Assembly (NCBI GenBank): GCA_009663005.1
Contig: VIGQ01000207.1
Coordinates: 277,501-292,836, forward strand
Direction of reading: 5' to 3'
Length of the DNA: 15,336 bases
From: Actinidia chinensis
Lineage: Eukaryota > Streptophyta > Magnoliopsida > Ericales > Actinidiaceae
Positions 1 to 7,856 of the stretch are shown here, one piece after another. Position 1 is the first letter of the stretch; each line of letters starts with the position of its first letter. The notes under the pieces were generated by a model that was not told where the DNA came from, made no database searches, and saw only the letters and a program-made list of their open reading frames with translations. The position numbers and the translations under genes were made by a program.

Positions 1-475
1 CCTTGATAAGTCCAAGCCCACTTGGTGAGTCCAAGTCCAGTAGCCAAGCCCAAGCCCGATTGGAGGTTCATATGGAGTTCCCTTGGGACGGTGAAATCTA
101 GAGTATCTAGAACTCTTTGAGGAGGTTTATCTTTTTGTTTTCTAGTTAGGATTAGGTAATGATTAGGTATTCTGTGAGGAGTCTACCCCTCCTCCCTTGG
201 TCTATAAAAGGTGAGGTTTTAGGTGCTTAGATTTTTTTACGTGTGTATTGTGGCTGAGAGCAGAGTGCTGTGAGGTTGAGATTGAGAGGCAAGACAGAGA
301 GAGATTGTGAGAGAGGTGTGAGGTGACGCGATAGAGTTCTCTTCAGTTGTAATCCATTCGTTCGATATTGAATTGTTGATTTCTATCGTGGGTGGATGTA
401 GACATTCGCTGGCCGAACACGTAAAAATCTTGATTGTATTTGTGTGTGTGATGGTTTATTCGTTTGAGCACAACA
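1..475 (+). mobile_element. 3' part of a Ty1/Copia-like LTR, cut by the window edge
   Basis: The segment reads like the promoter half and R/U5 part of a plant Copia LTR. A pyrimidine-rich stretch (185-200) leads into a TATA box at 203-210, followed by a GAGAG-rich leader (about 256-315). A block at 408-430 containing GGCCGAACACGTAAAAATCT resembles what lies near the end of many plant Copia LTRs. The LTR probably ends at CAACA (471-475). The expected primer-binding site should start just after; the bases at 477-490 (ttgtggggtattt) resemble the common TGGTATCAGAGC only loosely, so it looks decayed. The gag-like frame starting at 499 supports the reading. The 5' end of the LTR lies outside the window. 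Inferred from general family layout, not from an alignment. Confidence 0.6.
203..210 (+). promoter_or_regulatory. TATA box of the Copia-like LTR
   Basis: TATAAAAG sits after a CCTCCTCCC tract and about 25-30 bases before a purine-rich leader. This is the expected U3/R arrangement, and transcription would start near 230-240. Confidence 0.55.
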
Positions 476-498
476 GTTTGTGGGGTATTTGTGTTGTG

Positions 499-621
499 AT
501 GAGTGAAAAAAATTATGAGGTGCGTTCTATTTTTGATTCAGCAAGTGGGAATACATTTTTAGGAGATGGTCGCTGTCAAAGAGTTTTGATATTGTTGTTT
601 AGGAGGGATCCAGAATTCTAA
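499..621 (+). pseudogene. Copia-like gag N-terminal fragment, broken
   Basis: The frame from the ATG at 499 begins MSEKNYEVRSIFDSASGN, which resembles the usual Copia gag opening (a short MS..K.YEV..FDG.GNF block at residues 1-20). A block whose usual form is W..R....LLVQQG follows; here it reads RCQRVLILLFRRDP at about residues 25-38, so the typical tryptophan and glutamines are altered. A stop at 619-621 ends the frame after 40 codons, where a full gag would have several hundred. The same frame is open upstream to 373, through LTR sequence, so the start was chosen on the gag-like match. Downstream, to about 700, only frame-shifted traces can be suspected. No zinc knuckle, protease, integrase or reverse transcriptase is visible, so the element is inactive. 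Confidence 0.45.
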
Positions 622-1170
622 TTTTGGGGAAAAAATAAATGATGGCCCCAAAGGAAGAAAAAAGCTGGACTTAGTAAATTTCTAAAAACAAGGGACAAAA
701 TAAATAAATATAAGAGGCGTTCATATCATAAATGAAGCGTGTTCGAAGATGAAAAAAACTTAAATGCTTAGATAGTCATATGCTTTAATACTATCAATAA
801 CAATCATACCCACACCAAGGTAAATTTGCTGCTTGAGGAAGAGGCACAATTCCCAGCAAAAAAACTGATTGATTAAACACATACCTCTGTTATTAAGGGT
901 TTTTGGCAGTGCCCTTGGCTCCATTTCCAACAAATTCCGTCGAGGTCTCCAAGACTCAGAGATCTACGTTGAGGGTGAAAATGAAAAATAAAACTAATCT
1001 CAATTGAAATACTTTAAAATCGTGGTTTAAAAATGCTTACATTTCGTTCACCCTTCCGCAATCACCAAACTTCTGCAACCACCAAGTCAAACAGAATTTG
1101 GAATTTGAATGCTTGGACCCGAATGCTAATGACAGAGGCAATGGATAGAATTTGAATGATGACGTTAGAC
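622..1170. other. Intergenic stretch, mostly unassigned
   Basis: AT-rich, A-run-rich DNA after the gag fragment. No ORF of note is seen. It may include more decayed internal sequence of the upstream Copia-like element. The one block that stands out is the exon-like segment at 885-963 on the minus strand, listed separately. Confidence 0.5.
885..963 (-). other. Exon-like block with splice-site-like borders
   Basis: On the minus strand a pyrimidine-leaning tract ending CAACGTAG precedes a 79-base block, which is followed by a good plant donor (GAG/GTATGTG). Two frames are free of stops; one gives SLSLGDLDGICWKWSQG and so on. No family was recognised and no neighbouring exon in a compatible frame could be linked with certainty. 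It may be chance, or an isolated remnant of a decayed gene. Confidence 0.2.
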
Positions 1171-1173
1171 ACA

Positions 1174-1200
1174 TTAAGGGGGAGTGTGGAATCAAATAGT
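1174..1200 (+). other. Possible Copia polypurine tract and LTR start
   Basis: The string ATTAAGGGGGAG followed directly by TGTGGAATC matches the usual plant Copia arrangement of an AAGGGGGAG polypurine tract abutting the TGT... start of the 3' LTR. Downstream sequence to 1640 does not visibly repeat the LTR at 1-475, so if real this belongs to another or a truncated element. Confidence 0.3.
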
Positions 1201-1685
1201 AACTAAATGGTTAGCTGAGTAACTTAATGGCTGAGGATCCTAGTCGAAATTCCTATCTGTTCAAATCATCAGAAAGGGCAGTACTTCCCTGAGACAATTA
1301 TTTGCGTAGTTACATCAATGTTCAGACACAGAGTAAAATGACTTGAGAGCTGGCCAGAATAGGAGATATGTATCAGTGAGGCATAGGCACAAATTGGAGT
1401 TGAAAAATTATAAGCCATTAACCACCGGGAGATGTATTAACACAAAAAACAACGGCACAGCAGAGGAGGCCATGTTTGATCAACATACTCAGATTGCTAT
1501 ACACATTTGCAAAAGAAGAATTTAGCATAAACGTCAATCTTGATTCCTATAATTAGCAAAAACCTGAACATAGGGAGGAGCATGTCAATATCTCTTGATT
1601 AGCTACAAAAGCAATTTAAAAGAAAAAAAAAGAAGTAAAAACAGGCGTGTAGGAATGAAGGGTCGGAATCAACAGAATGCTCAAT
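1201..1685. other. Unassigned stretch before the inverted-repeat element
   Basis: Only short open frames are present, for example a 60-codon plus-strand frame at 1343-1525 with basic residues and no recognisable domain. No RNA gene or regulatory site could be supported. It may contain the body of a truncated LTR beginning near 1184, but no matching partner is in the window. Confidence 0.4.
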
Positions 1686-1777
1686 GGGCCGTTGTTGTTT
1701 GGCGGGACAAAGCCCGGACTAGGTCGGACTGGACAAAGAGTCGAGTCCAGTCCGGCGTTTGTTTGTGAAAAATGCTT

Positions 1778-1812
1778 CCGGACTATTATGTCCGGTCGGA
1801 CTAATAGTCCGG
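1778..1812. repeat. 35-bp near-perfect palindrome inside the left end of the element
   Basis: An 11-base arm (CCGGACTATTA) pairs with its complement at 1802-1812. Inside it GTCCG (1790-1794) pairs with CGGAC (1797-1801) around a GT centre, leaving a single unpaired T at 1789. It combines several copies of the element's subterminal CGGACTA motif in opposite orientations. Confidence 0.75.
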
Positions 1813-1919
1813 CATAGACGGGACTAAGCTGGTCCCACCCCCATACCATGGGACAGCTGTCCCCGGACCCTAAGCACCTTCGGACTAATGTATGTATACT
1901 ATTTGGCCCTGACAATTAA

Positions 1920-1990
1920 AGAACTTTCCCTCCCTCCTCCCTCATCTCTCTCCCGTCTCTCTCTCTCCCCTTCTCTCCTCTCTCTTCATT
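1920..1990 (+). repeat. Pyrimidine (TC)-rich tract
   Basis: About 70 bases of almost only C and T (CCTCC, CTCTCTC, CCCTTCTCTCC) in the core of the inverted-repeat element. Simple-sequence origin; no motif beyond composition. Confidence 0.7.
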
Positions 1991-2084
1991 TGTTTTTATG
2001 TTCTTTTTGTATAGTGTTGTAATAATTTTTTTATTTTTTTTTTTTATTTAATTAATTTTTTTATCAATTTTTTTTGGATAAACA

Positions 2085-2290
2085 AGGGGGGGGGGGAAAA
2101 AAAAAAAAAAAAGGAAAACCGGGGGGGCGAAAAAAAGAGGTGGGGAAAAAAAGAGTGAAGCAAAGCAAAAAAGATTAAAAAAAAGAATTTTGAAAAGAGA
2201 TAGGTGAGGGAGAACAAGGGTTAGAATAATATAATAATTGGTCTTGATACAAACGTGAAGTGATGGTTTCAAACAGGAATATGGTTTCAA
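2085..2290. repeat. G-run / A-run low-complexity core of the element
   Basis: A run of about 11 G is followed by a run of about 16 A, then a second G run (about 7) and purine-rich sequence. The T-rich lead-in (2040-2083, ending in ATCAATTTTTTTTGGATA) resembles the T-rich tail of the repeat modules at 7857, 8764 and 9714, so part of this core may derive from the same family. Confidence 0.5.
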
Positions 2291-2843
2291 AATGAAGAAG
2301 GGTGTACAAATTATTGTCTAAAATTAAATAAAAAAATTACATTTTCAGTCTATCTCGTTAAGAGAAATAAAAAAGTTTTAAAATTTTAATGAAAATAGTT
2401 AAAAATATGACTAATATTAAAAAATTTATTATTTAATATTAGTAAATAAAAAAATATGACTAAATACTATTAAAAGAAAAACTATTATATTTTTAAAAAT
2501 TATTTTCAATATAAAATCTAGTATTTTTTTATATATTTTTATTAAATATTTTAAAAAATATTTTTCCAGAAAAAAACGGTTAATTTTTAAAAAGAAAGAA
2601 AACTGGTGTATCCAAAAATAAAATATATATAAACTGAAAAGTGAAGGGTATGTGGTCATTCCTTCATTTGTCCAGTCGATTGCTTAGCAAACGCACATAG
2701 GCAAGGGATGGATTATCACTTATCCAGAGTTGGTCCGGAGCAAAAAAACGGGCTACACGAGAGATTTAGTCCGAATTATATCCGGACGCCTCCTTTGTCC
2801 AGTCGGAGCCTCCTTGTCCCAGTCCGGCAAACAACCGAGGCCC

Positions 2844-3460
2844 ATGTGAACTAGGAATTATGTTTACAGTGTCCAACAGACTTTGTTATGCTCATATAAC
2901 ACGGGTGTATTGTTTGCAATGAACTTTTACTGGTCCAAGTCTGAACCATAAAAAGTCAGCTCTACTTTAGATTACAAGTGTAGTTTGTCCTGTGGTAATT
3001 GCTGCAGAAGAAAAGTGCGACGGACAGTAATCAAAGGCGCCTTATATGAGCCTCAACCAAAAATGTTTTTTCCAGGCCCAAGGATAAGTAAAGGAAAGTG
3101 ATTGAAGAAACTATGTTGTTTATTCGAAGATTCTGATAGTCAGAAGAAGCAAATAGCTCCCAATTTTTACAACCTCACAGTTCAACCAAAGTTATCTTAC
3201 TTTGTGGCCCCAAAAAGGAAAAAACAGATAACTCTTCAACTTGTAATTTTATGGAGTTTGGTAGTTAAAGCTTTAAACTGGTGCAAGAGATGATGTGCCA
3301 AAATCTAGAGAATAAACAGTCCCCTAGGTCTAGCGACCTATTATGGGGGCAATTGTGATGTGGTTTAGCTATATGTGAGGCACGGTATTATGTCCATAAT
3401 TAAATAGTGAGGCAACATCTAGTCCAATGGATGTATCCTTTATCAGCAAACGGGAGGGAC
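2844..3460. other. Unassigned AT-rich stretch
   Basis: Nothing convincing is present. A 63-codon plus-strand frame at 3102-3293 begins with a non-ATG codon and has no recognisable domain, so it is treated as chance. Confidence 0.4.
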
Positions 3461-3478
3461 AGAGAGAGAGAGAGAGAG
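3461..3478 (+). repeat. (AG)9 microsatellite
   Basis: Nine perfect AG units, preceded by GGGAGGGAC. Confidence 0.9.
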
Positions 3479-3524
3479 TTAGAAGAAAAAAATTCATGCC
3501 ACATCTATGAAAAAAAATAAGATT

Positions 3525-3755
3525 CTACTTGTGATCCTCAAATCCCCAAACCATTCTTCCGAAGAATATTGCGATTTCAAGCGGGGGGTCATGAGAAAGC
3601 ATGGGGGCTTCATCCAGGTTATGCTGTTCAGGGATGGAAAACAGTAGTAGTATCAAGGTAACTAAGAACTCAATGATTTTAAACCATCCACATGCCACAG
3701 CAGGTTGGTCAAATCCACCTTGATGATTACGACAACATCCTTGTAAGCAAGACAA
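3525..3755 (-). CDS. Unrecognised open frame, possible exon or remnant
   Basis: A 76-codon open frame on the minus strand that starts with TTG, not ATG, and ends in a clean stop. It holds a hydrophobic stretch (IIEFLVTLILLLFSIP, about residues 27-42), then an acidic and proline-containing part (EQHNLDEAPMLSHDPPLEI), and ends with FFGRMVWGFEDHK. The mixture of residue types looks more protein-like than most frames here, but no family was recognised. Without a start codon it could only be an exon or a fragment. The chance of a false call is high. Confidence 0.2.
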   Translation of the reverse strand: MSCLQGCCRNHQGGFDQPAVACGWFKIIEFLVTLILLLFSIPEQHNLDEAPMLSHDPPLEIAIFFGRMVWGFEDHK

Positions 3756-4140
3756 GAATATCTAATAAGAATTCATGAGACGCAAAAGAAAGACCAGTAA
3801 AAACCTTAAAACGCCTTACTATACGTCAGGTCACTGTTGGATATTATACACAATTCCTCATATTCAAAAGGGTAACATGTCTTTAGATGCATTGTGTGCC
3901 ACACGATCATCCCATTTGGCTTCAATCAAATAGTGACAGTTAAAAAGTTAGTGAGGGACTACAGGGAAATAGAAAAACATTTGTTTTACTGTTTGTTTAC
4001 AATGGTAATGGTAGAAAGTGTCAAAACAAAGCTAAATTTCTCTTAGTACAACTTTTCAACATGCTAACATGAGTTGTAACGTTAGGAAGAAAAAAAAAAT
4101 ACAAAGAGATGTTATTTTCTATTGAAGTAGCCAACTCATA
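3756..4140. other. Unassigned AT-rich stretch
   Basis: No ORF, RNA gene or repeat of note is seen, apart from A runs near 4090-4100. Confidence 0.45.
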
Positions 4141-4225
4141 ATTATTTGATTTCATCTCATGGCCATCATATTATTTGATTTCATCTCAGGGCCATCAATA
4201 TTTGATTTTATCTTATGATCTCATT
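4141..4225 (+). repeat. 29-bp tandem repeat, two full copies and a decayed third
   Basis: The unit ATTATTTGATTTCATCTCA plus TGGCCATCAT occurs at 4141-4169 and again at 4170-4198 with one clear difference (CATGG versus CAGGG). A third, more diverged part (ATTTGATTTTATCTTATG) follows. Short tandem duplication; no function seen. Confidence 0.8.
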
Positions 4226-4481
4226 TTTGGTTTTCCAGATCTTTCAACTGGAGCCACTCCTCATTCAAATGGAAGCCAGTGAGGGGAAACTTTTCCAAGT
4301 TTAAGACTTGTTGTAATACTGATGTTTGATCTTATGGGGGTCTAGATTGTTGGGTCCCCACTCAACATTTTCCAAAACTCAGAAGCGATTGCATTTTCAG
4401 TTCTGTTTTCTGAATAGGGACCAAAGTATATCCGGGTGCACTGCCACGTACACAAGAAATGCACACTCATTGTTCCATATC

Positions 4482-4686
4482 ATTTTCTAGAATTTTTACT
4501 AGTCCTTCTTCTGTTTACTACTAATTATTAGTATTTGTTATGTTTTTTGGGGGGATAAGCAAGAAATGCACATCATGTTCATTCATTTCCCTAGTTATTA
4601 AACGCATTGCTATCCCCCCCAAAAAAAATAAACAAATACTAAATATTAGTAGTAAACAGAAGAAGAACTAGTAAAATTCTAGAAAT
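4482..4686. repeat. Fold-back (long hairpin) with 76-base arms and 53-base loop
   Basis: The left arm at 4482-4557 and the right arm at 4611-4686 are inverted copies. By eye they differ at only a few positions and G/T run lengths, roughly 90% identity. The arms include CTAGAATTTT, ACTAGT, CTTCTTCTGTTTACTACTAA and a terminal run of G's before ATA. A transcript in either direction would form a long, nearly perfect hairpin. The 13-mer CAAGAAATGCACA occurs just before the left arm (4453-4465) and again inside the loop (4560-4572), with related sequence after each. This points to a local template-switch origin, though a fold-back MITE is also possible. No clear target-site duplication was found. 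Confidence 0.8.
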
Positions 4687-5182
4687 GGCTCACGCTACCT
4701 CAAACTGTTGATGAAACAAAAATTACCTCACTAAATCAACAAGCAAGGACCCAAAAAATGGAAACAAGGAAAACGACAACTTGGTGTAAAGAATGAAACC
4801 TCAAACACTCATCATCATTAATTTAAAATTACATGTATTTTTTCTTCAGTTGCGATGAAAACAATAAGCAAAAATACATTCAACATTGGATATCCATCAA
4901 ATAAAATGGGCTAAACCGGTTTTTGTTTGAGGTCTTAAAATTGTTTAGCATTGGACATGGTTAAATATTAAAATAACATTGCAAAATTTAGATAGCTACA
5001 CAACCTTTGATATAGTCAAATCGTACACAGTACAAGTTCAGGAAAGAAATTTGTAGACCCTTTTACGCATCTTATTTCAGCGATTTATCATTAGTACAAT
5101 TCTGGATACGAATTTAGTATATCATCCTCACCAAACGCGACCCCATAATAGAAAGCGTTGGGTATATAATATAGATCAAACG
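4687..5182. other. Unassigned AT-rich stretch
   Basis: No ORF or RNA gene can be supported. Near 5126-5200 the words CACCAAACGCGACCCC and ATCAAACGCTAC resemble the ends of small plant inverted-repeat elements, but no paired end could be delimited. Confidence 0.4.
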
Positions 5183-5185
5183 CTA

Positions 5186-5356
5186 CTTTAAATCCTTATA
5201 CCAAAATGAGGAGTTAAGAATCATCGGACTTTGCATGCCGATTCCCAAAGCAAACGCCAATTGCTCCTGCAATCTCTCTACAGACACAGGACACAGCACT
5301 GCCCCACTTTGAGCTGCTTCAATACTTGCCTGTGCAAACAATGGCAAACCTTGTGC
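5186..5356 (-). pseudogene. Protein-like minus-strand fragment, family not recognised
   Basis: Between an in-frame TAA and a TAG, 57 codons stay open on the minus strand. The middle is rich in Ala, Gln, Glu and Leu: AQASIEAAQSGAVLCP is followed by VSVERLQEQLAFALGIG. There is no ATG at the front, but a good acceptor-like site (TTGTTTGCACAG) ends at 5330, so the frame could begin as an exon at 5329. A donor-like GTATAAG occurs after the codons for NSSF. The sequence reads like a conserved helical segment but I could not place it in a family. A plus-strand frame at 5231-5413 overlaps it and looks less protein-like. Confidence 0.3.
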
Positions 5357-5413
5357 TTATCGCATTCATGTACCATTACAATCATGGACTGTATTTTAGT
5401 ATTATCAAAATAG

Positions 5414-6700
5414 TGCACGAGTTAGAGACATATTGTGGTGTTGGTGTCATCAGAAATGAATGAGGGTAGAGAAGTCCAATTTTTTGAAAAGAAAGTGTCC
5501 GTGGTTCAAAAACATGTAACAAAACTATTCTGTCACATGCAGTGCAATGGTGGCATTGAGCTTTGTTGTCCCTTGGATATATCCCGTTAGTTATTCATAC
5601 ATGGGACTTGAGAGGCTACTCGTCTGTCTAACATGAAATAAAGTTGTTAATTATCGACACATTGGTCTATGAATAAGTTCTTGAAATATACTTATTTACA
5701 AAATTGAAAAACCCATGAATTAAGTTTTGGAATTCATTGACAATACGCCCTTCTGAAATTAGGAAGAAAAACAAAATGAGAGAATTAATATACACAACCA
5801 AACTAAGAAAATAAAATTAAAAGGAAAAAAGAATACAAAAGAAGCAACACAATAAGAACATAATCTCGGGAAAATTCGTCCCACGGTCAAACGAGACAAT
5901 TACACTTAAGCATACCTTAACAAGTAAGAGGGACAGGAGATTGCGAGGGAAGATAAGACAATTTAGGCAAAAAATATAGCAGAAGCATTAACGTATTTTT
6001 ATTAACCAATTGGAATGCTCCCAATCTATAATTGCCCCAGAAGATCCTGATATATACACATTATTTGATCTTTTGAAAACACTCAGAAGAAATTGTTTTT
6101 TAGTGAAAGTTGGTGTAGGAGAAGTGCCCAAGGAATGGAAATAGATGGTCTTCAAATATACATTGGTGTTGAAAACTGGACTTTGCAAGCATAACACAAG
6201 AGATTCACTATTTTACTTCCAGTGTGTTCAGATTCAAGGGCAGTATATCAACAATTGATATTCAAATCATCCTGCAACAGTTCCCCATCCAACAAAGTTA
6301 GTGAGAGGAAAAAGGGCCGAGCCCTATTATCTAGCGCCCATAGTTCCGTGATATCGTTACAAAGATTATGGGGGCCAACCAATCATCAAGAAAGCTAATA
6401 TAATACTCCTAATTCCCACAAAAAACAGTTTAACGAAAGAGATAGGATCCAGGCTGTAATTCAAGATAGAAAATTTTGATGAAAAGGCTACGAAAGTATG
6501 CATATTGAGATTGGTAAGTGCCAGAAAATCGGATTGTCTTTCATCCTTGTTCACTGTACGTGGGCATTTGAATCAAACACAACACGTGCTTATAACAGCA
6601 TATATTTAAACGACAACCATAACTCACAAAAAAAACAATCACACTTCAAAGAAGAACGATACAGGGTATTGCCAACAGCAACACCATACTTAGTGACGGC
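5414..6700. other. AT-rich stretch with short frames, possibly intronic to a minus-strand gene
   Basis: No feature is firm. If the minus-strand leader at 6774-7200 is real, this would be its downstream intron and exon territory. Donor-like AAG/GTATGC (boundary near 5914) and acceptor-like CACGTACAG (near 6564) sites are present. Minus-strand frames at 6366-6554 and 5988-6197 (62 and 69 codons) have no recognisable domain. If spliced from 6705 to about 6563, the first exon frame would read into the 6366-6554 frame without a stop. Confidence 0.25.
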
Positions 6701-6704
6701 TTAC

Positions 6705-6800
6705 ACCACGGACATTTTATTGTATCGAACAGCATGTTAGGGTTACTGAAAGCCTTCCTCTTGCTTTGCTCCATGCCAGTTTACAGAGAATTTGAGTCAA
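6705..6800 (-). CDS. Putative first coding exon of an unidentified minus-strand gene
   Basis: A good acceptor (GCGTTTTCAG) precedes 6800, followed by 26 bases of leader and an ATG at 6774. The frame reads MEQSKRKAFSNPNMLFDTIK then CPW, and reaches a strong plant donor (T/GTAAGCC) at 6704. If not spliced it ends after 42 codons. The residues are mixed and basic at the front, with no family recognised. An upstream leader exon (about 7200-7027) with a donor-like AAG/GTTTGC would make a leader intron of about 226 bases, which is common in plant genes. Support is structural only; transcript data would decide. Confidence 0.3.
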
Positions 6801-7026
6801 CTGAAAACGCCCAAAAAAAAAACAACTAAATTTTTACCAACCATTAAACAGAAGGAAAAAAAAAAACTATTCGAGAATGATGAATAAGTATTAGTCGATT
6901 ACACCATCGCATTATATCCCCAATCCGAGCTGGATGTATTTCAACAGAGAGGGTCGTACTCAACAAAATTAAATGGAAATTATGCTAGGAATACCTAACA
7001 AGAAGCAAGAAAAAGAGATGGCAAAC

Positions 7027-7200
7027 CTTAGAGAATTACTTCGAAGAGACAATCTTGTTTGATTAGAGATTGATCACTGGTACCAGGCACGGGTTAGGTG
7101 CTTGTGATTACTTTGTATTTCCCATAGGGGTTCCAAACCTCGTCGGACTGGCTTCGCCTGAAAGTGTGTGCTTCAGCTCTCTCTCGCTCTCTCTCTGAAC
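7027..7200 (-). other. Putative 5' leader exon of the minus-strand gene
   Basis: On the minus strand the segment starts with a GAGAGAGAGCGAGAGAG tract, a frequent feature of plant 5' leaders (CT/GA-rich). It contains only a very short upstream frame (ATGGGAAATACAAAGTAA) and ends at a donor-like AAG/GTTTGCC. The next acceptor-like site is at 6801-6802. The transcription start is not determined. Confidence 0.25.
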
Positions 7201-7376
7201 CAAGAAACAGAGACACGAGTGCGTTGAAATTTCAGTTGCTCTGCTTCACATTAAATAATTGAAAAAAAAAAACAGGGCTCTTTCATTGGCTTGTTTCAAA
7301 TCCATTGGATCATACCAAACATTCTATCCATAATGCCGTGATCTGTACCAAGTAATGATTCTTGAAGAACGTGATA
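7201..7376. promoter_or_regulatory. Possible shared promoter of a divergent gene pair
   Basis: Two CATTGG words (7285-7290 and 7303-7308) are CCAAT boxes for the minus strand, placed upstream of the putative leader at 7200. A plus-strand TATA box sits at the other side (7375-7382). The 12-mer TTCTTGAAGAAC occurs at 7360-7371 and again at 7454-7465; it is a perfect palindrome of the TTC..GAA type found in heat-shock elements. The roughly 175-base spacing suits a compact divergent promoter. This is an inference from layout. Confidence 0.3.
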
Positions 7377-7382
7377 TAAATA
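7375..7382 (+). promoter_or_regulatory. TATA box upstream of the ORF at 7477
   Basis: TATAAATA lies about 95 bases before the ATG at 7477, which would give a leader of about 65 bases, normal for a plant gene. No Inr or other core element was defined. Confidence 0.4.
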
Positions 7383-7476
7383 CCGAATTGCTAATCACAT
7401 AAGCCAGATTGCTGTTCTCCTCCCGAGACTTGCAACTCGAAAAAACACGCAAGATTCTTGAAGAACAACTTCGTAG

Positions 7477-7713
7477 ATGGATGTGAGGCGTTCTGGAAGT
7501 GGACCTTCTTCAGGACTAGATTTGAGATTTCTCAATCTTTCAGAGAAGGAGAGAGAGAAGTCGTCAACAGTGTGTGAATTGTGCCGATGTTGGAAAACGG
7601 TTTTAAATCTCAAGATGAGGAGAGAGGAGGAGGAGAGAGAGAGAGGGAGTCCAGCGGGATTGATTGTGAACAACTGGTGGTTTTCTTGGTGCCCACTCCA
7701 AATCTCAAGATGA
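7477..7713 (+). CDS. Hypothetical protein or first exon, unidentified
   Basis: The 78-codon frame starts at an ATG in fair context (CGTAGATGGAT), about 95 bases after a TATA box. It begins MDVRRSGSGPSSGLDLRFLN, goes on with LSEKEREKSS, has a Cys pair in CELCRCW (about residues 37-43), then a GA-repeat-encoded RREEEERERG run, and ends near a second CTCAAGATGAG word (7703-7713). The charged middle part is made by a purine simple sequence, which weakens the coding case. The minus strand carries an equally long frame here. No family was recognised. It may be a first exon, a small protein, or untranslated leader. Confidence 0.3.
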   Translation: MDVRRSGSGPSSGLDLRFLNLSEKEREKSSTVCELCRCWKTVLNLKMRREEEERERGSPAGLIVNNWWFSWCPLQISR

Positions 7714-7725
7714 GAGAGAGAGTCG
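7606..7725 (+). repeat. GA-rich simple sequence with duplicated AAATCTCAAGATGAG
   Basis: AAATCTCAAGATGAG occurs at 7605-7619 and 7699-7713, each followed by GAGA repeats. This looks like a local duplication of about 94 bases spacing. Confidence 0.6.
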
Positions 7726-7856
7726 CAAGATTTCTAAGAGTTTTGATTTTCAAACCACGTGCTTTATTGGTTGCCCACTTAACTTTCAAAATCCAAGAAC
7801 ACTGACTGAAAACCGGGCCCCAATGGAAAACTAGGAAAAATAAATAATAATAACGC

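Larger units (their letters stand above)
1686..2843. mobile_element. Non-autonomous DNA transposon with ~55-bp imperfect terminal inverted repeats
   Basis: The left end begins GGGCCGTTGTTGTTTGGCGG. The right end, read on the minus strand, begins GGGCCTCGGTTGTTTGCCGG. Similarity continues inward to a shared CGGACTGGACAAAG / CCGACTGGACAAAG block about 40-55 bases in. The 200 bases inside each end are packed with CGGACTA-type motifs on the left and TAGTCCG-type motifs on the right, as expected for subterminal transposase binding sites. The core (1920-2640) is low-complexity pyrimidine, A/T and G runs with no transposase frame. The GGGCC start recalls PIF/Harbinger-type elements, but no clear target-site duplication was found (flanks AAT on the left and ATG on the right), so a hAT- or Mutator-like origin is also possible. 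Confidence 0.65.

Noticed and set aside
1616..1915. 99-codon minus-strand frame
   Set aside because: It runs through the left inverted-repeat end and its CGGACTA motif cluster and starts outside any gene context, so it is a by-product of G+C-rich noncoding sequence.
2048..2290. 80-codon minus-strand frame rich in Phe, Leu and Pro
   Set aside because: Encoded by A and G runs of low-complexity DNA.
5126..5215. Possible small inverted-repeat element (CACCAAACGCGACCCC, ATCAAACGCTAC)
   Set aside because: No paired end or target duplication could be found.
6225..6365. Minus-strand stretch reading LCNDITELWALDNRARPFFL, looked like an exon
   Set aside because: No AG acceptor lies between the upstream in-frame stop and the stretch, and its length is within chance for this composition.
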